Positions 23,801 to 29,738 of a stretch of DNA of 29,738 nucleotides are shown in pieces. The notes under the pieces are model-generated. The model had not been told where the DNA came from and ran no database searches. It saw only the letters and a list, made by a program, of their open reading frames with translations. The translations under genes and the position numbers were made by a program. Numbering within the stretch: the first letter of the stretch is position 1; each line of letters starts with the position of its first letter. Source of the stretch: Bacteroidetes bacterium UBA1947 (GTDB lineage Bacteria; Bacteroidota; Bacteroidia; Chitinophagales; Chitinophagaceae); NCBI GenBank assembly GCA_002336915.1, contig DDET01000031.1:14674-44411 (forward strand). Reading direction: 5' to 3'.

Positions 23801-26486
23801 AAAATTTTCCGTAAGCACCGATTCCCTGCTAGTGTCCATACCGGCCGATTATGTTCAGGTAGCATACCGGAAAATCGCGGCATCGAAAAAAGCAGCCAAA
23901 GGGCAAGTAATAATAGAAGGCAAAGTTTTAACAGAAGATGGCAAGCCGATAAGCAAAGCCTATGTGAGCTGGGGATATCACCGCGGATACACAGACAGCA
24001 TGGGGAAATTCAGCCTGATAGCCGAAGGACACCAGGCAAATGACCTTTACGTACAATGCAATGGCTACACTGCACAGTACGTGCACAATATTGAAATACG
24101 CGATGGCGAAAAAGCCATAGTAAGCATAAAAATGGCAGCAATATGGCGGAGCATGGGGCTGGCCCAGACAAATGAGACCAGCGCATCGAGAGAGGCAACC
24201 GTAGTGAGCTACAAGCTACCCTTGATACAAATGGGACATCCCCAGGGCGTAATGGATGCGCGCGACATAAAGCACAGCGGCATTACCAATACAGCCGATC
24301 TCGTGGCCGTTGCAAGCCCCGGCATACATATCAGCCGGAGCGGCGGGGAACTGAATGCCTTTGGCGGCCGGGGTAATGCAACACAATTCATTATAGACGG
24401 GGAGGTAGTAAACGGAGCCGAGGGCAGGCTGCCCGAGGGTATGCTAAATATCCAGGAAAGTACCGGCAAAGACATGATACGGGCAAATAAAACACAGGCA
24501 TTCATCAACAACTTCCTCAGCAATATGCCCGCTGCAGCGGGAATGCGAAAAACATTTCGCGACTATGCGATATGGGAGCCAAACCTCTGGACCGATAAAA
24601 ACGGGTACACTTCCTTCAATGTAACTTATCCTGACAATATAACAGGGTGGAAAACATATGTACTGGCAATGAATGAAAAAGGCTTTTCGGGGCAGGTGCT
24701 GAAACTTACCCAGGCATTCAAGCCACTTTCGGCACAACTGGCGGCACCAAGGTTCCTGCTGTACGGAGATTCTGTCACCGCTATCGGGAAGATATCCAAC
24801 TATACTGCAAAGCCATTTAAGTTGCATACCGTATTCAAACAATATGGTAAAGATGCAGTAGAGGACACTGCGACCGTACATAATATACGCGTTGTTTACC
24901 TGCCGTTAAGCGCACCAGTAAAGAATGAGTATGATACCAGCATACTGAATACGGGGTTTGGTATAAGGACCGATGAGCAATACAATGACGGAGAAGAGAA
25001 GAACATACCGGTATTTCCCGCGGGTGTTACCGAAAACAGGGGTGATTACATCCCGCTAAAAAAAGACAGCACAGTGTACAGCCAGCCTTCAAGGAGCGCG
25101 CATTTTGCAGGAGAAACCTATATATACGCAGACGGATCGGCACTGGAACTGATGCTGAGGGATATAGAAGACATCAAAGAATTCCCCTACGGATGTGTGG
25201 AACAACTGACCACAAAACTGCTGGCTATATCATATGAAGAACAGGTGAAGCACATTCTTAACATTAAGCACCTGAACAATGCCGGTGCCCGTAATGCCAT
25301 TATAGAAAAGCTAATGGCAGCCCAAAAAACCGACGGATCATTTACCTGGTGGAACTACGGCGGGTATGACATCCATATCACGAACTACGTGTTGGGGACA
25401 ATGACCAAGATAAACAGCGACCATTCGCTGGACGGAATTATGGAAGGCGGACTTAGATTCCTGGCAAACAACCTTGATAAAATGGGAAACAGGGAGATGC
25501 TGACAGCCCTCGACATATTGTCCTGCAATAAGTATAGCATGGATTATAAAAAATATATGGACAAAGTGAATGACAGTACTGCGAGCACACATGAGAAATT
25601 CCTGTTCGTTAAAATAGCGCAGGACCGCGGACTACCTTATAAGAAAACACTGGACAGCCTTGTGAAAGACACTATAGCAGATGCAAATGGCCTGCACTGG
25701 GCATACAGGGGCTACAGGTGGTATGATAATGATGTGGCAACAACTGCACTGGCGTATAGTGTGATAAGCAATGACAGCAACTACAGGGAACTGCTGCCCG
25801 GGATAAAAGAGTACCTGCTATCGCGCAGAACCAGCGGCTATGGCCGTAACACTGCTGAGAGCGGGCAAATACTACTGGCTTTACTGCCTGACATGCTAAA
25901 GAGCGCTGATACCGCAGACAAAAATAAAAAGCCCAGGCTGCTTATAGCAGGATCACTCAACGATACCGTAAAACAATTCCCAAAAGTGTTCAAGGTGAAG
26001 AATGCGGACCCGCATTTCAGCTTCCAGCAAAAGGGTATATTTCCCTTGTACGTTACCGTAGTATATAAGTACTTTAACGCGCAGCCTGCCACGGATAGCA
26101 ATAGTATCTTCCGTGTAAAGAACATGTTCCTGAAGGGAAGAGATACCTTAAAGACTTTAAAACAGGGCGACAAGATAATACTGCGGACCATAGTAACATG
26201 CGATACAAGTGCTGAATACGTGATGGTAGAAGTACCGATACCTGCAGGGTGTGTGCAAATAAATAAACCCGGCAATTACCAGAACGGCTTTTTAAACAGC
26301 CGTGAAGACTTTAAAGAGAAAACCGTATTTTTTTGCAATACACTGGACAAAGGCACTTACTACTTTGACGTGGAACTGGATGCACGATACAAGGGATCAT
26401 TCAGCATAAACCCAGCCAAGGCAGCGATGATGTATTATCCCGATAAATACGGGAATACGGCAGTGAACCATGTGGTGATAAAATAA
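20877..26486 (+). CDS. Alpha-2-macroglobulin family protein with embedded carboxypeptidase-regulatory-like and TonB plug domains
   Basis: An 1,869-residue envelope protein (a start at 20886, MKKLFKTLQ, is equally possible). Order of domains: weak signal peptide (1-25, with acidic residues in the core LLMLFEDIVAPAQ); MG-type domains, with the MG2-like NKPKYLPQDTVKWKGYLLD near 216; a charged insert (about 268-318), first Lys/His-rich and then Asp/Glu-rich; more beta domains; a CarboxypepD_reg-like domain (about 1012-1090, EGKVLTEDGKPISKAYVSW); a TonB plug (about 1118-1215, GVMDARDIKHSGITNTADL, FGGRGNATQFIIDGEVV); the A2M domain (about 1227-1320, YAIWEPNLWTDKNGYTSF, PDNITGWKTYV); a thioester motif GCVEQ with Cys1440 and Gln1443; the alpha/alpha thioester domain; and a C-terminal MG10-like domain (YVMVEVPIPAGC). 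A2M proteins trap proteases through the thioester. The plug without a receptor barrel is the unusual part. It ends at a strong terminator. Confidence 0.93.
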   Translation: MAYMKKLFKTLQVLLMLFEDIVAPAQTKWSYFNQEPIFRQSSPMFVYKIPIDSVLTTVYKNVIPAPTTPWLQTPLKIYKDHERYIPMDDSIFTAGYYLMVWLDKNRVNFEFRRKAGFTETYADIACLRVLELKKPDNSILDNAEVRLNSRTISYNKQMHGYVLDNYANNDTLTISKGEDMNIVNCSVVQQDYYAGNENQQYNTIRANDYKGYLVTNKPKYLPQDTVKWKGYLLDPQSGQPLNEPVKVSLLPYDQYYGQYYNMQARNEQARHKKEQKHTHRHKNKKHRSQDEDEDDDEDEDVQNDEEYGADYGRQMQNEEIVIANAEKPSKPGVYFNEFVISDSMKMGTQYFLILSGLKSGHSIIQRFNTEDYLLQDLKLKIKGEAYDKYQYGDTARYYVYASTANNLPLMDGKMTVTVTKNYYRDTVYREIMQLNPNGETLINFPVPNSSTNDQCILRVENSNGDKRDTAFNVPYTQRPYYIHVSKKGNIIMAELIQNKKSIKGEGSVRINAQKPDAISYPCELKTEGYYQSMVFNIDTPKGNIADAHYCNMFADSLQGDDVFIKDTAFLEVSNKQRSYVRYSIFKEDQAIGYGSFEGDTTFKVYSPGGKTITVNLNYTWQNDNRTRHFAIYKYDKNMQIDVQKKDLVYPGQRDSISISLSDINGKPIKHTNLTVFAFNNQFTEDHTPSLSYGGKLRPGMKAEALRNFNNYPITDTRWTILTDTNWIKVTGADSNYFYKYIMLDPRDNVWVQYPVNDNPAAQMGVFVHTNGIFYEPEMIYVDSRPVYFRQAKASTNASSLLLSEGSHEIKVRMADALYTITAVPAEAGKKINLFINTALTSTYQMRKDSMPGKLQYQETEALAGSMLMYRTEYSNNSRNSYDNYYASTVILQQYPADITLRSRVGEVSLCGPFNFKDSISFYQYGNVKMHFMPEANYIFTLRPGMTRVEQQNVKSYLNNITLYNSEYWPNFGQTTKFSVSTDSLLVSIPADYVQVAYRKIAASKKAAKGQVIIEGKVLTEDGKPISKAYVSWGYHRGYTDSMGKFSLIAEGHQANDLYVQCNGYTAQYVHNIEIRDGEKAIVSIKMAAIWRSMGLAQTNETSASREATVVSYKLPLIQMGHPQGVMDARDIKHSGITNTADLVAVASPGIHISRSGGELNAFGGRGNATQFIIDGEVVNGAEGRLPEGMLNIQESTGKDMIRANKTQAFINNFLSNMPAAAGMRKTFRDYAIWEPNLWTDKNGYTSFNVTYPDNITGWKTYVLAMNEKGFSGQVLKLTQAFKPLSAQLAAPRFLLYGDSVTAIGKISNYTAKPFKLHTVFKQYGKDAVEDTATVHNIRVVYLPLSAPVKNEYDTSILNTGFGIRTDEQYNDGEEKNIPVFPAGVTENRGDYIPLKKDSTVYSQPSRSAHFAGETYIYADGSALELMLRDIEDIKEFPYGCVEQLTTKLLAISYEEQVKHILNIKHLNNAGARNAIIEKLMAAQKTDGSFTWWNYGGYDIHITNYVLGTMTKINSDHSLDGIMEGGLRFLANNLDKMGNREMLTALDILSCNKYSMDYKKYMDKVNDSTASTHEKFLFVKIAQDRGLPYKKTLDSLVKDTIADANGLHWAYRGYRWYDNDVATTALAYSVISNDSNYRELLPGIKEYLLSRRTSGYGRNTAESGQILLALLPDMLKSADTADKNKKPRLLIAGSLNDTVKQFPKVFKVKNADPHFSFQQKGIFPLYVTVVYKYFNAQPATDSNSIFRVKNMFLKGRDTLKTLKQGDKIILRTIVTCDTSAEYVMVEVPIPAGCVQINKPGNYQNGFLNSREDFKEKTVFFCNTLDKGTYYFDVELDARYKGSFSINPAKAAMMYYPDKYGNTAVNHVVIK

Positions 26487-26506
26487 GGTGCGGAGGATGG
26501 AATAAA

Positions 26507-26537
26507 AAAGCCGGCCAGCGAAACGCTGACCGGCTTT
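26507..26537. terminator. Bidirectional terminator between the A2M and T9SS cargo genes
   Basis: AAAGCCGG (26507-26514) pairs with CCGGCTTT (26530-26537), and CAGC with GCTG inside, around a GAAAC loop with one C-A mismatch. The left flank has six A residues, so the minus-strand transcript ends in a run of six T, making it strongest for the gene ending at 26554. Confidence 0.9.
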
Positions 26538-26553
26538 AATACGTGCCAAAGCC

Positions 26554-27705
26554 TTATCTTAAAATGCTCACAGGAATATTTTGCGCCTGGTCGCCGGCCT
26601 TTATTTTGAGGAAGTAATTACCATTGGCATAGTCGTTCATTTTAAGCCGGTATGACTCGTGTGAATGATTTGTCTTGTATGAGTTTGTTTCCAGCACCCT
26701 GCCGGTGTAGTCCATAAGGATGATGCTGATATCTGTGGCTTGTGGTATATCCATTTGTATGTTGAGGATATCGTTAGCCGGGTTGGGGAACACGGAGATG
26801 CCAGAGAACCCCTTTTGCGTGCCCACACTCAGGAACGTATTGAGCACGGTTACCGTATCGGTTTTGGAGCAGCCGTTGGTATCTGTGACAACAACGGTGT
26901 ATGTGCCCGCGCCCAGACCTGTGATAGTTGATGTGGTACCGCCGCCGGGGCTCCATAAATAAGTGTAGCCGGGTGTGCCACCTGAAGGCATCGCAGTGGC
27001 CGTACCGTTATTTGCGGCTGTCGTCTTGTCGGTATGGCTCATAGCCACAGTAAGAACAGGAGGTTCGGTAATGGTTATAGTGTCACAACTAGCAATCTGT
27101 ATGAGGCCACCACCGCCACCGCCACCACCTGCACCACAATTGGACCCGCCAGAACCGCCACCGCCACCGGAGCCGGCGTTGAGGGTTACAATATCGGGAG
27201 TGCCATAGATGGGGCCACCTACGCCAACGCCCGGACCTGCAGTGCCACCAACAGCACTATAGCCTTCGCCGCCGCCACCGGGCCAGCCACTGCCAAAACC
27301 ACCGGCACCTGTGCCCGAGCCGCTGAAGGCTGCAATGGGCCCGTTAGACGGAGCAAAGGTACCATCGCCACCGTTGGCACCACCGGCTGTACCGGCGCCG
27401 CCAAGGCCTGCCGAGGTATAGGTGACACCATCGGTACCATTACTGCCACTGGCATTGAGCGTACCATTGATCGTAACTTTGCCGGCACAGTGAATAATGA
27501 GTGGCGTTGTGCCAACGACAGTTAGCGTGACACCCGGCATAACGGTAAAGGACGAATAGTTATATGTGCCAGAGGGAATTGACATGCTTACCCCATAGGT
27601 AACAGCACCATCGGCACCGGTACCACAGGGCTGTAGGCATTGAGCCCGGGCCTTGCCACAACAAAAAAGGATGAATAATCAGAACGGCAGGTAGCGTTTG
27701 CTCAT
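26554..27705 (-). pseudogene. T9SS-sorted glycine-rich protein with SprB repeat, interrupted by a stop in the signal peptide
   Basis: Reading from the ATG at 27705, the frame is MSKRYLPF, then TGA at 27679-27681, then LFILFCCGKARAQ and CLQPCGTGADGAVTYGVSMS. With any sense codon at the TGA this is a normal signal peptide ending in ARAQ. The frame is unbroken afterwards. The remaining 343-residue ORF from the internal Met at 27585 has beta-rich IPSGTYNYSSFTVMPGVTLTV, a long Gly/Ala/Ser-rich stretch (about 27090-27440), an SprB-type repeat (TPGYTYLWSPGGGTTSTITG with GTYTVVVTDTNGCSKT) and a type A T9SS sorting domain (VFPNPANDILNIQM to the end). Starting at 27585 would give a secreted-type protein with no signal peptide, so the gene is probably inactive. 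A recent single-base change (for example from TGG) or a sequencing error would explain it. Confidence 0.8.
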
Positions 27706-27818
27706 GGTGTAATTTTTATTTGGGCTAATTTACGAAGAATATTAATTGAAAAATTCAAAATAAATAGCAGTAGCCCCTAAGGGGAAGCACAGTTTACTTT
27801 ACCTTCACAAGTTCAATT
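27706..27818. other. Intergenic region with a CCCCTAAGGGG palindrome
   Basis: This divergent intergenic region separates the broken T9SS cargo gene and the YciO-family gene. CCCCT-A-AGGGG at 27774-27784 is a perfect short palindrome. No exact TAnnTTTG box was found for either gene. The rest is AT-rich with nothing I recognise. Confidence 0.5.
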
Positions 27819-28430
27819 ATGCTCATACACATCCATCCCGATAACCCGCAGCTGCGGAATATAAAACAGGTAGTAGACTGCCTGAAAGGAGGAGGTGTCA
27901 TTATTTATCCTACCGATACGATATATGGCTTGGGCTGCGACATATCAAACCAAGACGCGATTATCCGTATATGCCGCATAAAGAATATTGACCCAAAGAA
28001 GGCGCAGTTCTCATTTGTATGCAGCGGGCTGGAGCATTTGAATGACTATACCAAAGCTGTGGACAAGCCAATATTCAGATTACTGAAGGCCAGCTTGCCG
28101 GGGCCATATACTTTTATACTGGATGCCAGCAAGCAGGTGCCCAAAATGCTGAAAGCGAAGAAAGACACCGTGGGCATACGTGTACCGGACCATAAGATAT
28201 GCCATGAAATAGTAAAGGAGCTGGGGCACCCGATAATGAGTGTTTCATTACCGATGGATGAGGATGTGGAATATTTTACAGACCCTGAAATGATGGAGGA
28301 ACACTTTGGCCATCTTGTTGATATGGTGATAGACGGGGGACACGGGGGTATTGTTCCATCAACGGTGATAGATTGCACGAGTGGTTCGCCTGAATTGATC
28401 AGGGAGGGTGCCGGGAAGTTTGAGCCCTGA
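27819..28430 (+). CDS. YciO/Sua5/YrdC family protein (L-threonylcarbamoyladenylate synthase-like)
   Basis: A 203-residue protein of the family that makes threonylcarbamoyl-adenylate for the tRNA t6A37 modification. GGVIIYPTDTIYGLGCDISN is the conserved YrdC-fold nucleotide-binding segment. CRIKNIDPKKAQFSFVC, SLPGPYTFILDAS, KKDTVGIRVPDH and PIMSVSLPMD follow, and IVPSTVIDCTSGSPELIREGAG closes the domain. The overall pattern, including the length and the ICRIKN and FSFVC segments, is closer to E. coli YciO than to TsaC. YciO's role in t6A synthesis is less certain, so I give no symbol. It is divergent from the broken T9SS gene, with 113 bases between start codons. Confidence 0.92.
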   Translation: MLIHIHPDNPQLRNIKQVVDCLKGGGVIIYPTDTIYGLGCDISNQDAIIRICRIKNIDPKKAQFSFVCSGLEHLNDYTKAVDKPIFRLLKASLPGPYTFILDASKQVPKMLKAKKDTVGIRVPDHKICHEIVKELGHPIMSVSLPMDEDVEYFTDPEMMEEHFGHLVDMVIDGGHGGIVPSTVIDCTSGSPELIREGAGKFEP

Positions 28431-28433
28431 TTT

Positions 28434-28487
28434 TCCGGAGGCTCTCAATGCGTCTGACCGCAGAAAAGCGGTGCTGACGCTACCGGA
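28434..28487. other. Nested inverted repeats after the YciO-family gene
   Basis: TCCGG (28434-28438) pairs with CCGGA (28483-28487). Inside, CGT (28451-28453) pairs with ACG (28477-28479), and ACCGC (28457-28461) with GCGGT (28468-28472) around an AGAAAA loop. It starts four bases after the stop. There is no T-run, so it is a structured 3' end or a repeat element rather than a classic terminator. Confidence 0.5.
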
Positions 28488-28512
28488 TTACCTCGACTTA
28501 AAATAATTTAAC

Positions 28513-28528
28513 CGCGAAGACGCGAAGA
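28513..28528. repeat. Tandem CGCGAAGA repeat
   Basis: CGCGAAGA occurs at 28513-28520 and 28521-28528, followed by CACAAAG. From memory, strings of the form ACCGCGAAGACGCGAAGA recur between genes in many bacterial genomes, so this is likely one copy of a dispersed short repeat. Confidence 0.6.
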
Positions 28529-28543
28529 CACAAAGTCTCAAAT

Positions 28544-28551
28544 TATCTTTG
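28544..28551 (+). promoter_or_regulatory. -7 promoter element of ligA
   Basis: TATCTTTG matches TAnnTTTG exactly, 22 bases before the ligA start at 28574. No TTTG at the -33 distance was found, because that stretch is occupied by the CGCGAAGA repeat. Confidence 0.4.
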
Positions 28552-28573
28552 AGGTGTTAAGTAAATAAGAAGA

Positions 28574-29738
28574 ATGTATACAAAGCAAGATGATAAAAGC
28601 TTGTATGAACAGGCAAAGGGATTACTGAAAAAACTGCCGGATGAAGTTGAAGAAGCTGCAAAGCAACTGCGGGATGTCATCATATACGCAGACTGGAAAT
28701 ATTATGTGCAGAGCGAACCTGTGTTTAGCGACTCAGAATATGATTCATTGTTTAAGAAGCTGAAGGAACTAGAGGCTAAGCATCCTGAGGTGGTAATAGA
28801 AGATTCGCCAACACAAAGGGTGGCCCTGGGGCTGAGTGAGAAATTTCCCCCGGTGAGCCACCTTGTACCGATGCTGAGCCTGGATAATACCTACAATGCA
28901 GATGACCTGAATGACTGGGACAGGAAGTGCAAGGAAGCTGCAGGTATAGATGAGATAGAATACTGTGTGGAGCCCAAGTATGATGGCGCAAGCATATCGC
29001 TGGTATATGAGAATGGCAAGCTGGTGCGCGGTGCTACCCGTGGCGATGGTGTGATGGGTGAGGAGATAACGATCAACATCAGGCAGATAAAGTCTATCCC
29101 GCTATCTGCGGCGTTTATGAAGTATGGCGTACAGCAGGTGGAGATACGGGGCGAATGCGTGATACATAAAGATGTGTTCGCGGCCTTTAATGCGCAAAGG
29201 AGCGCTGAAGGACTGGCACCATTGGCCAATCCGCGCAATGCGGCATCGGGCACGCTGCGCATACTGGACCCAAGGGAAGTTGGGAAGCGTGGCTTAACAG
29301 CGATCTTGTACCAGGTAAGTTATTACTCGCTTACAGACGAAACGCCCAAAGAACTGCACAGCCATTACGATACGATACAGTGGCTATATCAATTAGGTTT
29401 TCCTACCCCGGCAAAGGAAATGCGCAGGTTCAGAAAAATAGAAGATGTAATAAGTTTTTGCGCGGAGTTTGAGGAGAAAAGGGATACACTGCCCTTTGAA
29501 GTAGATGGACTGGTGATCAAGGTGAATGACTTTGCCCTGCAGGATAAAATGGGCATGACCTCGCACCACCCGCGCTGGGCCATTGCCTTTAAGTTCAAGG
29601 CCCGGCAGGCCACCAGTAAGTTGCTGAATGTGGAGTTTCAGGTGGGCAGGACCGGCGCCGTTACCCCTGTGGCTAAACTGGAACCAGTAGCCGTGGGCGG
29701 CGTAACAGTGAGCAGTATCTCTGTACACAACGAGGAAT
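28574..29738 (+). CDS. ligA: NAD-dependent DNA ligase, N-terminal 388 residues (cut by window edge)
   Basis: LigA seals nicks in DNA using NAD+ and is essential for replication and repair. The frame opens at the ATG at 28574 and is still open at the window end, covering the NAD-specific Ia domain, the adenylation domain and the start of the OB fold of a roughly 670-700 residue protein. The Ia domain (residues 1-75) has YYVQSEPVFSDSEYDSLFKK, which binds NMN. EDSPTQRV, then VPMLSLDNTYN precede the catalytic motif CVEPKYDGAS with adenylated Lys135. ATRGDGVMGEEITINIRQI, EIRGECVIHK, NPRNAASGTLR, LPFEVDGLVIKVN and PRWAIAFKFKARQA are the remaining nucleotidyl-transferase motifs. The Zn finger, HhH and BRCT domains would lie beyond the window. 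Confidence 0.97.
   Translation, partial: MYTKQDDKSLYEQAKGLLKKLPDEVEEAAKQLRDVIIYADWKYYVQSEPVFSDSEYDSLFKKLKELEAKHPEVVIEDSPTQRVALGLSEKFPPVSHLVPMLSLDNTYNADDLNDWDRKCKEAAGIDEIEYCVEPKYDGASISLVYENGKLVRGATRGDGVMGEEITINIRQIKSIPLSAAFMKYGVQQVEIRGECVIHKDVFAAFNAQRSAEGLAPLANPRNAASGTLRILDPREVGKRGLTAILYQVSYYSLTDETPKELHSHYDTIQWLYQLGFPTPAKEMRRFRKIEDVISFCAEFEEKRDTLPFEVDGLVIKVNDFALQDKMGMTSHHPRWAIAFKFKARQATSKLLNVEFQVGRTGAVTPVAKLEPVAVGGVTVSSISVHNEE

Noticed and set aside
26975..27525. Plus-strand Pro-rich and Ala/Thr-rich ORFs (26975-27208, 27034-27525)
   Set aside because: They are antisense translations of the Gly-rich segment of the T9SS cargo gene, and that composition follows directly from the GGN codons.
28501..28540. 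CRISPR-like array from the repeated CGCGAAGA units
   Set aside because: The units are 8 bases, directly adjacent, without spacers, and number only two.

Overview
The window reads as an ordinary chromosomal stretch of a member of the Bacteroidota, most likely in or near the Chitinophagaceae. The reasons are two cargo proteins of the type IX secretion system (T9SS), a DUF4270 lipoprotein, an OstA-like protein beside an MCE protein, a stand-alone N-terminal GT5 glycogen/starch synthase-like protein, an alpha-2-macroglobulin with an embedded TonB plug, and repeated matches to the Bacteroidota -7 promoter hexamer set TAnnTTTG just upstream of start codons. No rRNA, tRNA, CRISPR array, phage module or transposase was seen.

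Layout. 1-3500: the 5' part of atpG (ATP synthase gamma, minus strand), pyruvate kinase, a small antitoxin-like orphan ORF, and a small exported membrane protein. 3499-6065: an ELWxxDGT-repeat T9SS cargo and panC, both minus. 6184-11659, all plus: the GT5-like protein, a DUF4270 lipoprotein, glmS and metK, a run of precursor and cell-envelope metabolism. A strong hairpin separates glmS from metK, and a bidirectional terminator ends metK. 11756-19225, all minus: aspartate kinase, OstA-like protein and MlaD/MCE protein (probable envelope lipid/LPS transport), then a large protein with a dead gluzincin-like domain, beta-propeller repeats and an Omp85-like barrel, closed by its own terminator. 19333-19971: a metallo-beta-lactamase-fold hydrolase on the plus strand. 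19972-20876: about 900 bases without a credible gene but full of short repeats and self-complementary segments. 20877-26486: the giant A2M/TonB-plug fusion, ending at a bidirectional terminator. 26554-27705: a second T9SS cargo gene with a nonsense codon inside its signal peptide. 27819-29738: a YciO/Sua5-family gene and the first half of ligA.

The housekeeping genes look intact and conventional. The parts that deserve attention are the nonsense-interrupted T9SS cargo, the repeat-rich non-coding stretch before the A2M gene, the A2M architecture with its charge-segregated insert and poor signal peptide, the orphan antitoxin-like ORF, and the glmS-metK hairpin. I did not find a clear, new multi-gene system. 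Function assignments rest on motif recognition by eye, without database searches.
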